This document shows positions 1 through 10,067 of a stretch of DNA of 62,717 bases, one piece after another. The DNA is from Solobacterium sp. GTDB taxonomy: Bacteria > Bacillota_I > Bacilli_A > Erysipelotrichales > Erysipelotrichaceae. The stretch spans positions 1 to 62,717 of the forward strand of contig JAFYHC010000019.1 in NCBI GenBank assembly GCA_017539385.1. Direction: 5' to 3'. The first letter of the stretch is position 1. Each line of letters starts with the position of its first letter. Position numbers and translations under genes: made by a program. The notes beneath the pieces were generated by a model. It did no database searches. It was not told the DNA's origin and worked only from the letters and a program-made list of their open reading frames with translations.

Positions 1-537
1 ATTGCAGAAAACGGTCATGGCTGGAGCGCCGCCGAATGGGGATTACGCTGGCTGTATGATCAGCAGGAAGTGACTGTCGTGCTTTCCGGCATGAATTCCG
101 AAGAGATGGTACGGGAAAACTGTGCTGTGGCAAACGCAGCAGAAGCAAATAGCCTGAAAGAAGCGGACTTTGCTGTGCTGGAAAACGTCAAGCGTGCGAT
201 CCGTGAAAAAGAAAAAGTCGGCTGTACCGGATGCCGCTATTGCATGCCATGTCCAAAAGGCGTCGATATTCCCGGCATCTTCCGCTGCTACAATGCCATG
301 TTTACCGAATCCAAAAGCCAGGGCAGATTCCAGTTTGCCCAGACCGTCGGTCTCACAAAACAACCGGCATTTGCCAGCCAGTGCATCCAGTGCGGCAAGT
401 GTGAGCAGCATTGTCCGCAATCCATCCCGATCCGCCAGAAGCTGCAGGAAGCAGACAAGGCACTGCGTCCCCTTCCGTATAAGATCGGCATCGACATTGT
501 GCGCAGATACATGTTCCGCAAGGTAAAAGCATCGTAA
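1..537 (+). CDS. Aldo/keto reductase with C-terminal 2x[4Fe-4S] domain, 3' part only
   Basis: The frame is open from the first base of the window, so the 5' end lies outside. What remains is the end of the reductase barrel followed by a ferredoxin-like tail. That tail has a CTGCRYCMPCP cluster motif and a second CIQCGKCEQHCP motif, eight cysteines in all, enough for two [4Fe-4S] clusters. Such fusions are NAD(P)H- or ferredoxin-linked oxidoreductases of anaerobes; the substrate cannot be told from sequence. A complete relative lies at 10068-11183. A strong hairpin terminator follows at 552-586. Internal GTG or ATG codons near 70 and 91 are not needed as starts because the reading frame continues upstream. 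Confidence 0.9.
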   Translation: MAENGHGWSAAEWGLRWLYDQQEVTVVLSGMNSEEMVRENCAVANAAEANSLKEADFAVLENVKRAIREKEKVGCTGCRYCMPCPKGVDIPGIFRCYNAMFTESKSQGRFQFAQTVGLTKQPAFASQCIQCGKCEQHCPQSIPIRQKLQEADKALRPLPYKIGIDIVRRYMFRKVKAS

Positions 538-551
538 GACTTTATGCCCCG

Positions 552-586
552 ATACGATCCATTGCATGTCAATGGATCGTATTTTT
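552..586 (+). terminator. Intrinsic terminator after the partial aldo/keto reductase
   Basis: A perfect 13-bp stem (552-564 with 570-582, loop of 5) is followed by a run of T. It sits 15 nt after the stop codon. Confidence 0.85.
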
Positions 587-596
587 ATGTGAATTC

Positions 597-627
597 AAAA
601 AGAGCAGTTCCCTGCCCTTTTGCTCGT
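597..627 (-). terminator. Probable terminator of the hydrogenase/phosphatase operon
   Basis: On the minus strand a GAGCA...TGCTC stem is followed by TTTTT, just beyond the phosphatase stop codon. The stem is short, so this is a moderate call. Confidence 0.55.
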
Positions 628-628
628 A

Positions 629-1801
629 TCAGTAATAGATCGTCTCGGTCGTTTTTCCCATCTGGTTCAGCAGCTGGATCAGGCGGTCGGTCAGGTCCAT
701 CTTTTCACGGAAACTGACTGCGCCATCCTCTTCATATGCATCATTGACCGCACAGCCGACATAGAAGCGGATGCACGTTGCTTCTTCAAACAGTGCACTG
801 GCGATCAGCGATGCACCATCCAGACTGTAATTCCAATTGAAATACTCACTGTTGGTGCCGAGGTAGTTTTCCGCATATTCCACGACGCGCTTCATCGTGA
901 TCAGTCCCTCTGTAACAAGATCCACCCCCTCGATCAATGACATCGGCGGAATCGTCTCATCCATGTTTACACTGTCCGGAACGATCTCCTTGCCAAGCCA
1001 GGCAGCCGCAACCTTCGCCGTCGTACCGCCGCAGACGATATGCTTTCCTTCCTGGTTGAAGAACTGCTCTGCCATGACCTTATCATCTTCTTTGCGCACC
1101 GGCGGTCCGAACATGACATTGACCTGCTCTGTTTCACGGATGCGGACAACACCGCATGTCGTATCATCCCCCGGCGCATAGCCATACAGGGCATTGCAGC
1201 GGTCGACCAGAATTGTTGCAAGTGCTTTGGCAGACATGCCTTTGCGGTAATTGTGCTCCATGAATTCCATGATCTGGGGAAGCTGCCAGCCATAGTTCAG
1301 CGTTACTCCCATGCCGGCATTGATCGTTCCATCGGACATGGTCACGATACAGTCTTCATAATCCGCATCAAACCATGCCATCTGTATCTTCTTCCCTTCC
1401 ACTTCTACAACGGTGAAATCCAATGGCACGCTCTTTCCGTCATGGATCAGAAACGGTGTCGGATTGTCGTAGTTATATACCGTTACATGATAACCGTAAT
1501 CCACTTTGACAACCGTAAATGTCGAATAGGCCACATGCCGTTCGCTGCAGATGGGAAGCGTGCGGATCACGGTCCGCAGGCATTCGTCAAAATCAACCTT
1601 GTTTGCCAGCATGACCGACAGCATCTTCGCTGTCAGTGTTGAAAGAATATTTGCTTTGACACCGGACCCCATTCCATCCGCCAGTACAAAGATACGGCAA
1701 TGTTCATTGGGATCCACAACTGCCACATTATCGCCGCACAGCTGCTCTCCGACATGATTGACGGACAGCCAGCCGCATTCAGCCAGCATCTCAATTTTCA
1801 T
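629..1801 (-). CDS. SpoIIE-type PPM serine/threonine phosphatase
   Basis: This 390-aa protein carries the metal-binding motifs of PP2C/SpoIIE phosphatases: D24 in CGDNVAV, D42 in LADGMGSG, a later MSDGT and GDDTT near residue 215. It has no membrane segment, so it is a stand-alone cytosolic phosphatase rather than SpoIIE itself. Its start overlaps the end of the sensory hydrogenase gene by 11 nt, so the two are translationally coupled. Related SpoIIE-domain proteins are known next to group C (HydS) FeFe-hydrogenases, where they are thought to relay the redox or H2 signal by dephosphorylating a protein. The roughly 170 residues after the phosphatase core show no family I recognise. No kinase or anti-sigma target is encoded in the immediate vicinity. 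Confidence 0.85.
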   Translation of the reverse strand: MKIEMLAECGWLSVNHVGEQLCGDNVAVVDPNEHCRIFVLADGMGSGVKANILSTLTAKMLSVMLANKVDFDECLRTVIRTLPICSERHVAYSTFTVVKVDYGYHVTVYNYDNPTPFLIHDGKSVPLDFTVVEVEGKKIQMAWFDADYEDCIVTMSDGTINAGMGVTLNYGWQLPQIMEFMEHNYRKGMSAKALATILVDRCNALYGYAPGDDTTCGVVRIRETEQVNVMFGPPVRKEDDKVMAEQFFNQEGKHIVCGGTTAKVAAAWLGKEIVPDSVNMDETIPPMSLIEGVDLVTEGLITMKRVVEYAENYLGTNSEYFNWNYSLDGASLIASALFEEATCIRFYVGCAVNDAYEEDGAVSFREKMDLTDRLIQLLNQMGKTTETIYY

Positions 1802-3473
1802 GGTGGATCGTATCCTTCAGCGACAGCAGTGCCACTTTTGTTTCCGCCGCGGTCTCTCCCAGCAGTGAAGCGATCTCATGTACTGTCTGCATATTCTTTT
1901 CAATCAGTGCATCGGTGATCTTCATTGTCTTTTCAATGCGTTCTTTCTCCGCCAGTTTCTGCTTTTCCTGACGCGTGATATCCAGCATGACGCAGATCAG
2001 TGCTTCATAGCGGGCATCATAGATTACCGTGTTTTCCACATAGCGGTCATATTCCTGCAGATATTCACGCTTTCTGCTGACACGCTCTCCCTGCATGGCA
2101 TCCAGATAATCCGCCGGATCCAGGACTTCTGCAATATGCTTTCCGATCAGTTCATCTGCCCGCTTTGCCCCGACGATGCGGCACATTGCCTGGTTGGCCA
2201 TGGTGATCATCAGATCCGTATCCAGCACCATCAGTCCGTTCGGTGTATGATCTACGATCTGATCGGATAAAGAAGCTGCTTTTTCCATCAGATACGGCAG
2301 ACACATATCGATATTGGCATTACCCTGCAGGATGGCAATTGCCTTGGCATGACAGCTGTCATATCCGCAGCAGCCGCAATTGAGCCGTTTTGCCGGGTCT
2401 TCTTTTCCCATTTTTACCAGCATGGCATTGATCTGCTCTTCACTCGGTGTATTGTCTTTGACATAGTCTTTTTTATACTCACACCGGATGTCTTCATACG
2501 CTGCCTTCAGACCGGCAAAGTCTTCTTTTCCGGCATAGCGGTTTACAGCAGATGTACCAAAGAGAATCGACTGCGCCTGTTTCTTCATGATTGGTCCGTT
2601 GACGCAGCTGCCCTGGCAGGCAGACATCTCAATGAAGCACTTGTGCAGTTTTCCATTCTGAATATCCTGCAGTGTCTGGATGCAGTTCTCCACTCCATCG
2701 CATACCAGATACTGCCAGCTGTCAATTTTGCGCTCCATCGTATTCAAAACACCGCCGTTGGTCGGGAAAAGACGTGCTTTGGACTGTTCCCTGCTGTCTT
2801 TCTGCTCTGTGGTCTCCAGCTGCAGTCCTTCCTTTTCAAGCCATGCATCAAATTCTTCAAATGTCAGTGCCGCTTCCACCAGTGAACCATTCTTATCCGA
2901 TTCATCTTTCTTGGCAATGCACGGTCCCAGGAAGACAACTTTCGCATCTTCTCCATAGCGCATCTTAATATCTTTTCCATGTGCAAGCATCGGCGACAGT
3001 ACATCCGCCAGATACGGCAGACATTCCGGATAATGCCGCTTTATCAGCATATTCACACTGTGGCAGCACGACGAGATGATCACATCCCTGTCTTCCTCCA
3101 ACATGGCATCGTATGCCTTCTTGACGATGGTCGCACCAACTGCGGTCTCTTCCGCATCCGCAAATCCAAGTTTCTGCAGCGTACGTGTCATACAGCCGAT
3201 GTCACTGTCCGGATAACGGGCAATAAAGGACGGTGCCACGGATACATAGACGCGCTCATTCTCACGCAGGATGCGTTTTACTTTTTCAATATCATTGCGA
3301 ATTACTTTCAATTCCTGCGGGCATACGGTATAGCAGCTTCCGCACAGAATACAGTCTTCTTTAATAATAGAGGCCTTATCGTCGGTAAACGAAATAGCCT
3401 TGATCGGACAGTGACGGATACACTTATAACAGTTCCGGCAGTCCTTTGTGTTGCTGGTCAGGCAGTATTGCAT
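1791..3473 (-). CDS. HydS-like sensory [FeFe]-hydrogenase with PAS domain
   Basis: The chosen start is the ATG at 3473, placed 6 nt after AGGAGG; an upstream in-frame ATG at 3491 would put that ribosome site inside the coding sequence. Numbering from 3473 (560 aa): two ferredoxin clusters (C12/15/18/22 and C41/44/47/51), then an H-cluster domain with C136-C137 in SSCCHS, C185 in GPCIAKKDE and C286/C290 in EMSACQGSC. A CGCCGYDSC motif (366-374) with C391 probably binds another Fe-S cluster. A PAS domain follows (about 400-505) and then a helical tail. The L1 motif has His where catalytic enzymes have Pro. The layout fits group C sensory hydrogenases rather than H2-producing ones. It is coupled to the SpoIIE-type phosphatase. 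Confidence 0.85.
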   Translation of the reverse strand: MQYCLTSNTKDCRNCYKCIRHCPIKAISFTDDKASIIKEDCILCGSCYTVCPQELKVIRNDIEKVKRILRENERVYVSVAPSFIARYPDSDIGCMTRTLQKLGFADAEETAVGATIVKKAYDAMLEEDRDVIISSCCHSVNMLIKRHYPECLPYLADVLSPMLAHGKDIKMRYGEDAKVVFLGPCIAKKDESDKNGSLVEAALTFEEFDAWLEKEGLQLETTEQKDSREQSKARLFPTNGGVLNTMERKIDSWQYLVCDGVENCIQTLQDIQNGKLHKCFIEMSACQGSCVNGPIMKKQAQSILFGTSAVNRYAGKEDFAGLKAAYEDIRCEYKKDYVKDNTPSEEQINAMLVKMGKEDPAKRLNCGCCGYDSCHAKAIAILQGNANIDMCLPYLMEKAASLSDQIVDHTPNGLMVLDTDLMITMANQAMCRIVGAKRADELIGKHIAEVLDPADYLDAMQGERVSRKREYLQEYDRYVENTVIYDARYEALICVMLDITRQEKQKLAEKERIEKTMKITDALIEKNMQTVHEIASLLGETAAETKVALLSLKDTIHHEN

Positions 3474-3579
3474 GATGTCCTCCTGTGACATTTCAGGTCA
3501 CTACTGCAAGCATTATAACTGAAACATCCCCATGACTGAAGCCTGTTCAGACATCGTTTTCTTTTCGTGGTAAAATTGA

Positions 3580-5058
<1,479 letters not shown>

Positions 5059-5073
5059 TCCGTATAAAGAACG

Positions 5074-5107
5074 AAACTGTTCCTCAGCCATGGGGAACAG
5101 TTTTTTG
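5074..5107 (+). terminator. Terminator of the GH1 gene
   Basis: A perfect 10-bp stem (5074-5083 with 5094-5103) runs into a T6 tract. Confidence 0.85.
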
Positions 5108-5112
5108 TTTTC

Positions 5113-5979
5113 TCAAAGATTCAGAAGCACAATGGAAAGCAGAATCAGAAGCAGACCCAGAAGCTGCCTTCTGTTCAGCCGCTCTTTGAATGCGATCAGG
5201 CTGACAAAGGTGACAATCAGAATGGTGCCCGAAGAAAATACCGGATAGACAATCAGTGCCTCAATACCGTTCAATGCTTTTAATAACAATACAGAAGAAA
5301 AATAATTCGGAATGCCGACCAGGATGCCTGCCGCAAGATCCCGCCATGATGTTTTCTTTCCGGTCTTTCTGAATTCCCGGATCAGAAGAAAGAATGTCAG
5401 AAGGGCAGCTGAAAAAAACAGGAAGAAAAAGTAAAGCGAATCCTCACTGCGCAGTCCGATGGCTTCATAGACTTTCGCCATGGCATCGGCCATTCCGTTT
5501 GTAAAAAGAACAGCGATCAGAAGCGGGAAGTCAATGTTCTGCTCTCTGCTGAAAGAAGAATTCTGTCCGTTGAACAGCCACATCGCAGTCAATACCAGAA
5601 CCACGCCTGCCATCTGCAGGAAGCCAGGCGTTTCATGAAAGAAGACAATGCTGAGAGCCAGCGGTACAATCAGTCCCAGTTTTGAAAATGCGGATGTCAG
5701 GATGGCGCCGTTTTTCATGATGCCTGACTGCATGCATACAAGCGAAACCACAAACAGAATGCCGCCGGCCAGTCCGCATAGATATGTGACGGGATTTCCG
5801 CTGAACACCAGCGAATTGTCTTTCATGAGCAGGAAGCCTGCTGCAGTGCAGGTCAGATAGTTGCCGAGCAGTGTTCCGTAACGGTTATTTTCGGATGAAC
5901 TGAAAAAGCGCAGCACAAGCGCCATCGATGCACTGCATGCCATTGCAAGGATCAGATAAACAGCAGGGGAAAGATTCAT
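5113..5979 (-). CDS. EamA/DMT-family transporter
   Basis: This 288-aa, highly hydrophobic protein has about ten predicted membrane helices in two repeated halves, typical of the EamA drug/metabolite exporter family. It starts with AAAGGAG six nt before the ATG at 5979. It is monocistronic as far as can be seen, running convergently toward the GH1 terminator. The substrate is unknown. It is only loosely similar to the second EamA protein at 15282-16163. Confidence 0.85.
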   Translation of the reverse strand: MNLSPAVYLILAMACSASMALVLRFFSSSENNRYGTLLGNYLTCTAAGFLLMKDNSLVFSGNPVTYLCGLAGGILFVVSLVCMQSGIMKNGAILTSAFSKLGLIVPLALSIVFFHETPGFLQMAGVVLVLTAMWLFNGQNSSFSREQNIDFPLLIAVLFTNGMADAMAKVYEAIGLRSEDSLYFFFLFFSAALLTFFLLIREFRKTGKKTSWRDLAAGILVGIPNYFSSVLLLKALNGIEALIVYPVFSSGTILIVTFVSLIAFKERLNRRQLLGLLLILLSIVLLNL

Positions 5980-6118
5980 GGAAGCTCCTTTACGTGAAGA
6001 CTATTATGGCATACAGCTTATTTAACAGCACGCTTTTTGAACTGCGGATTTCATATTCATCCTGCATCATTTGGCAGACATCTTTCTCTTTGCTATGATA
6101 AGAAAAAGGAGCACCGGT

Positions 6119-7525
6119 ATGAAGCGTATCATTCTGATTCTTACGGTTACCTGTACCGTTTTGCTTTTGTCGTTCCAATTACAGGCTAATTCTGCCATTC
6201 AGATCTGGCATGGATCGGATGCACATGATGTCATTGCTTCGGACGAAGACTGCCCATTGACGGTCCTGCATGAAGATCTGCTTTTTGATCTGCCTGATAC
6301 ACCAAACAGCTGGACAGAAGACAAAGACCGTTTTCTGCAATACCGCAATACGGTAACGGCAGAATATACATTCCATAACCTCTCTGATATGCATGTACAT
6401 GCCCAATTGGCATTCCCGTTTGGAAGTTATCCCATGTACTTCTACGGTACATTCAACAATGACTTCGGCGATATCCTGAAACAGGAACAGGCAAAATATA
6501 CTGTGCAGATCAATGGTGAAGCTGCACCGGTCACCCTGCGTCATACCTGGCTGTATGGAAGAGCATACGATACGGAAAGAGATCTGCCATTGCTGGATGA
6601 AAGCTTCCGGGATGATTCCTTTCTGCATAAGGATACACCAGTCACCATCTTTACCTATGCGATAGAAGGCATTGATGCGCAGTCTGCTGCTGCAGTGCGC
6701 ACAGTGCTGGATCAGGATCCATCCCATGAGCGCTGGCTGTTTTCTCCCTATAACGGCGGTGAGATCCGTGATGACAAGACTGTTGTGCAGGTCTGGGCAG
6801 CAGGCGGTCCTATTACATGCATCTGCTTTGGAAACGCAGAGCCGAAAGAACCCGAATGGACCTTTGTCAAAAACGGTGAATCCGAAGAAGAGATCGAAGG
6901 AACGATCACACTGCAGCAGAAAGAAACGCTGTCTTTCTATGACTTTGTCATGCGTCAGTATGACGAAGACAGCGGTATGCTGGACCATGACTGGTATAAC
7001 ATCTATGTTGGCTTCCTGAACGCTTCCAGGGAGGGCCCACGCCTGTATACGGCAAAGATCCATGAAGGTCCCGATCCTGAACGGATCCTGCGCTGGTATG
7101 TGTATACGATCGATCTGGATCCGGGTGAAACACTGGTCAATACCGTGCAGGCCCCGATCTATCCATCCATTGACATGTCGTATAAAGATCCTGTCTATAG
7201 CTATCTTTATCTGCTCTCCCCTGCTTCGACATGGAAAGAATTCGGTACGTTGGATGTACGCATACAGTCACCGCAGTTCCTGCTGAACAGTGTGCCGGAA
7301 AATGTCTTCCGGATACAGGATGATACAAAAGCAGCCGCATTTGAAACACTGCCTGAAGGAGAACTCCAATTTGATCTTTGCACAGTCGAAAAGCCGGAGA
7401 AAATACGCAATGCATCCTCGTATCTGTATCTGCTTGTCTTCCTGCTTCCCATCATCGGCGGTGTCATTCTCTTCTTTGTTTTACTTGCACTGATCCTGCG
7501 CTTCCTGTTTCGCAAACGCGCCTGA
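6119..7525 (+). CDS. Membrane-anchored extracellular protein of unknown function
   Basis: I place the start at 6119 because AGGA lies 8 nt upstream and the protein then opens with a clean signal sequence (MKRIILILTVTC...). The frame is open 48 nt further upstream but that part looks non-coding. The product (468 aa) has a large extracellular region rich in Asp, Tyr and Trp, and ends with a single membrane helix (about 437-463) and the positive tail RFLFRKRA. It is therefore a type I surface protein. Residues 80-130 (HNLSDMHVHAQLAFPFGSY) look like a beta-sandwich start, but I recognise no named family. A terminator follows at 7533. Confidence 0.75.
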   Translation: MKRIILILTVTCTVLLLSFQLQANSAIQIWHGSDAHDVIASDEDCPLTVLHEDLLFDLPDTPNSWTEDKDRFLQYRNTVTAEYTFHNLSDMHVHAQLAFPFGSYPMYFYGTFNNDFGDILKQEQAKYTVQINGEAAPVTLRHTWLYGRAYDTERDLPLLDESFRDDSFLHKDTPVTIFTYAIEGIDAQSAAAVRTVLDQDPSHERWLFSPYNGGEIRDDKTVVQVWAAGGPITCICFGNAEPKEPEWTFVKNGESEEEIEGTITLQQKETLSFYDFVMRQYDEDSGMLDHDWYNIYVGFLNASREGPRLYTAKIHEGPDPERILRWYVYTIDLDPGETLVNTVQAPIYPSIDMSYKDPVYSYLYLLSPASTWKEFGTLDVRIQSPQFLLNSVPENVFRIQDDTKAAAFETLPEGELQFDLCTVEKPEKIRNASSYLYLLVFLLPIIGGVILFFVLLALILRFLFRKRA

Positions 7526-7532
7526 ATACACA

Positions 7533-7555
7533 AAAACCGGCAATGCCGGTTTTCT
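7533..7555 (+). terminator. Bidirectional-looking terminator between convergent genes
   Basis: A 9-bp stem AAAACCGGC/GCCGGTTTT with a 3-nt loop lies between the convergent surface-protein and nuclease genes. A and T tracts on either side could serve both strands. Confidence 0.75.
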
Positions 7556-8451
7556 CATGGAGCGCAGGTGCCGCAGGGCTCATAGCCCTGTTCCAGTAAT
7601 TCTTCGCGTGTACAGGTGACGTCTTTCCGGTTCTTTTCGGACATCCCCTTTACGCCTTCACAATCCTCATAATGGAACTTGCCGGAGCGGATATTGACCA
7701 CATAATGCAGAGACGGGGAAGGCATGGAACGGGTTATGGATTGTTCCCGCTCGCTGGTGCCGTCGGTATAATCGATTATGATGCCGGGCTGCACATTGAA
7801 GCAATAGACGCAGAATTCCAGGCCTTTGCCGTTATCTTCCACAGAGCGCGCTTCCAGCAGTACGCCCCGGCACACCAGTTCATCCTCCAGAAATACCGGT
7901 GTCACATGGTATTCCACATGATTGCCGGTTTTTTGTATGTAGCGGGCAATCTGCACTTCATATACCAGCATGCCTTCGACATTCATATACCGGGTGCCGG
8001 TGATCAGGTTGCGTGCATCGTCAACGATCCCGGTCAGTGCATAGCCAAGCAGATGACACCGGTTGAACAGATAATGATCTTCGATCAGATCATCATAGCG
8101 GGCTGTATTCCATCCCGAAGGACGCACCATGCCCATGGAACCGCGTTCATCATAGGTCAGTGTATCCGGTCCGATGGAGGCCTCTGCCCTCTGGCAGCGT
8201 CCCAGTGAATCCAGTTCCTGCAGGCTGGTATACGACTCTTTATGCATCTCTTCGAATGTGACTTTGTTATCGTGCACGATAACGGAAGGCTGTCCGTCAT
8301 ATTCCGGCAATGTTTCGCCAAAGGGAAACGATTCCGTCTTTGCGGGGGCATCCGGCGTTCTTCTCGATAACACCAGCAGCACACCCAGCAGAACCACCGT
8401 AATGCACGACAGCACGATTGCCAGCCGTTTTCTTGTTGCTGAAGCGATCAT
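7555..8451 (-). CDS. Membrane-anchored DNA/RNA non-specific endonuclease
   Basis: An N-terminal membrane segment (about residues 9-27) anchors a DNA/RNA non-specific endonuclease domain of the streptococcal DNase type. The active-site block is HYLFNRCHLLGY, where family members have the catalytic His in [DN]R-x-H, and a metal-site Asn lies in DARNLITGTRYMN. The last 55 residues form a separate cysteine-containing module (FHYEDCEGVKGM ... YEPCGTC), as often appended to secreted nucleases. Likely roles are degrading extracellular DNA for nutrients or escaping DNA traps. Its start overlaps the upstream nucleoid-associated gene by 4 nt (ATGA). Confidence 0.88.
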   Translation of the reverse strand: MIASATRKRLAIVLSCITVVLLGVLLVLSRRTPDAPAKTESFPFGETLPEYDGQPSVIVHDNKVTFEEMHKESYTSLQELDSLGRCQRAEASIGPDTLTYDERGSMGMVRPSGWNTARYDDLIEDHYLFNRCHLLGYALTGIVDDARNLITGTRYMNVEGMLVYEVQIARYIQKTGNHVEYHVTPVFLEDELVCRGVLLEARSVEDNGKGLEFCVYCFNVQPGIIIDYTDGTSEREQSITRSMPSPSLHYVVNIRSGKFHYEDCEGVKGMSEKNRKDVTCTREELLEQGYEPCGTCAP

Positions 8452-9479
8452 ATCTTATTCGTGATCTTTCCGATCCCCTTGATCTCGATCCGGATCGTTC
8501 CGTCTTCTTCGTGATGGAATTCGATCAGGTCCGTATTCTCACAGACTTCCGAAGGAACAGAGATCTCGATCCCGGTATCTGTCTTCAGACGCTGTCTCTT
8601 CATTGCCATCGTGATTGCCTGACGGGGCAGGTCCATCTCATCCGGCAAAGTCACTTCCTGCACCTTCTGACGGAATACTTCCGCCATGCGCGGTGTATCG
8701 GAAAACATTTCTTCTGCCAGTGTTTCCGTCCGTAACGGCATGCCTTCATTGACCGTCTCGGTAATATAATTCTTCACTTTTCCCAGCATGACGGTCGGAT
8801 TCTCTTCGAATTCCTCTGCCATCTCATAGGCGATCTGCTTTACTGTGTCGACTGCCTCTTTGTGCGAGATGCCTGCTGTTGCAGAAAGCAGGCGCTCTGC
8901 CACAAGACTGTCAGCGTTTTTCCATTTTCCTTCGTCCGTAAAGCGGATCTCCTTGCTTAACACATTCACCAGTGCATAGGACGCAAGCGGGCGGGCTACC
9001 GGCGGCAGTGCGCCATTGCCGAATGTGATCGTATTGCGGATAAAACCATGTTCAGTATCCGTCAGATAGGTCAATGTCTCCTGCTCTTCCAGCAGCACGA
9101 TCAGAATGTACGGGACATCGTCTGTGCGGTAATCCACGCACAATACATCAAAAGAGCGCGGATCTTCCTGTTCAAAGTAGACGGAAAGATTCTGCAGCAC
9201 CGCGCTGCTGAAGGAAGGCAGGTCTGTTTCATGCCGGAAGTATTTTTCCATTTCCAGCACAAAGGGACTGTCTTCCAGGAATTCCCCTTGTCTGGCGCGC
9301 ATATCTTTTGCACAGCGGCTGACATAGCGCTTTACATATTTTTCGATCTGGGGATCTTCCAGGTCCAGTGTACGCTCTGAAAATACGATCTGATGATGCT
9401 TTCCATCCAGAACGTGCAAAACAGCAGCGCTGATCTCTGTCCCGTGAAATTCCTCCAGTATTTCTTTTGCTTCACTCAT
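8448..9479 (-). CDS. NdpA/YejK-like nucleoid-associated protein
   Basis: This 343-aa soluble acidic protein resembles the 37-kDa nucleoid-associated (NdpA/YejK) family in its order of segments: an N-terminal His/Val-rich strand region, the LTYLTDTEHGFIRNTITFGNG core and a C-terminal KMxVPSEVCEN-like strand. Members bind the nucleoid or act as phage nuclease-inhibitor-like proteins; its role in Firmicutes is unclear. It sits between the ABC remnant (24 nt upstream) and the nuclease (4-nt overlap). I recognise the family from general similarity rather than a catalytic motif, hence the moderate confidence. Confidence 0.65.
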   Translation of the reverse strand: MSEAKEILEEFHGTEISAAVLHVLDGKHHQIVFSERTLDLEDPQIEKYVKRYVSRCAKDMRARQGEFLEDSPFVLEMEKYFRHETDLPSFSSAVLQNLSVYFEQEDPRSFDVLCVDYRTDDVPYILIVLLEEQETLTYLTDTEHGFIRNTITFGNGALPPVARPLASYALVNVLSKEIRFTDEGKWKNADSLVAERLLSATAGISHKEAVDTVKQIAYEMAEEFEENPTVMLGKVKNYITETVNEGMPLRTETLAEEMFSDTPRMAEVFRQKVQEVTLPDEMDLPRQAITMAMKRQRLKTDTGIEISVPSEVCENTDLIEFHHEEDGTIRIEIKGIGKITNKI

Positions 9480-9503
9480 TGTATGATTTCCTTTCCGGTA
9501 TCG

Positions 9504-9914
9504 TTATTGTCCTGTAAAGAGAGGAACCATCTTTCCGTCTCTGACTGCATAGATCCGCTCGCAGTCCGACAATGTGGACATGCGGTGTGAGATCAGGATC
9601 ACGGTATGACCGGCATATTCTTTCCGGATCGTATCCCTGAGATCCATGCGTGCTTTTGAAGAGCACCGGTATTCCAGTTCTCCCTGCAGGATCCGTGCCG
9701 CCAATAGGCCGGCTGTCAGCAGCACCGCTGCCCATACCGAAGAAGCAAGGTCCAACCCTGCACTTCCGCTCAGCATCTCTCCCAGTGATCCTCCGATCAC
9801 ACCGGCAAACCGTGTCATACATACCAGCGCTCCAAAACGCACCAGTGCAATGGCCAGTATCCATCCCCACAGTCCTTTTGCCAGCCGCATCAATGTCCGA
9901 TCAATCAGCAGCAT
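9504..9914 (-). pseudogene. ABC transporter remnant: N-terminal TM region fused to the end of the ATPase domain
   Basis: The 136-aa frame joins the start of an exporter-type ABC protein (two membrane helices, residues 1-80, then SSKARMDLRDTIRKE) directly to the last strand of an ATP-binding domain (HTVILISHRMSTL, with the H-loop His at 110). A normal half-transporter of this class has roughly 550-600 residues. About 430 residues are therefore missing, including Walker A, the signature motif and Walker B. The join falls near base 9617 and keeps the frame. It cannot hydrolyse ATP. It is upstream of, and probably co-transcribed with, the nucleoid-associated protein. Confidence 0.8.
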
Positions 9915-10067
9915 CTTTCCCCTGCCTTTCCATATGGGAATATTCTACCATACTCCTCTGCATTTCTTTGTTTTCACTCCCTCGCTGTCCCATGCATGCA
10001 GTACTCTTTTTCTTTCAGCACGTGTCGACTATAATAAAAGCAGAAAGAGAGAAAAGGAGAAATAATC

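Noticed and set aside
3474..3491. Upstream ATG of the sensory hydrogenase
   Set aside because: The AGGAGG ribosome site would lie inside the coding sequence; the ATG at 3473 has ideal spacing.
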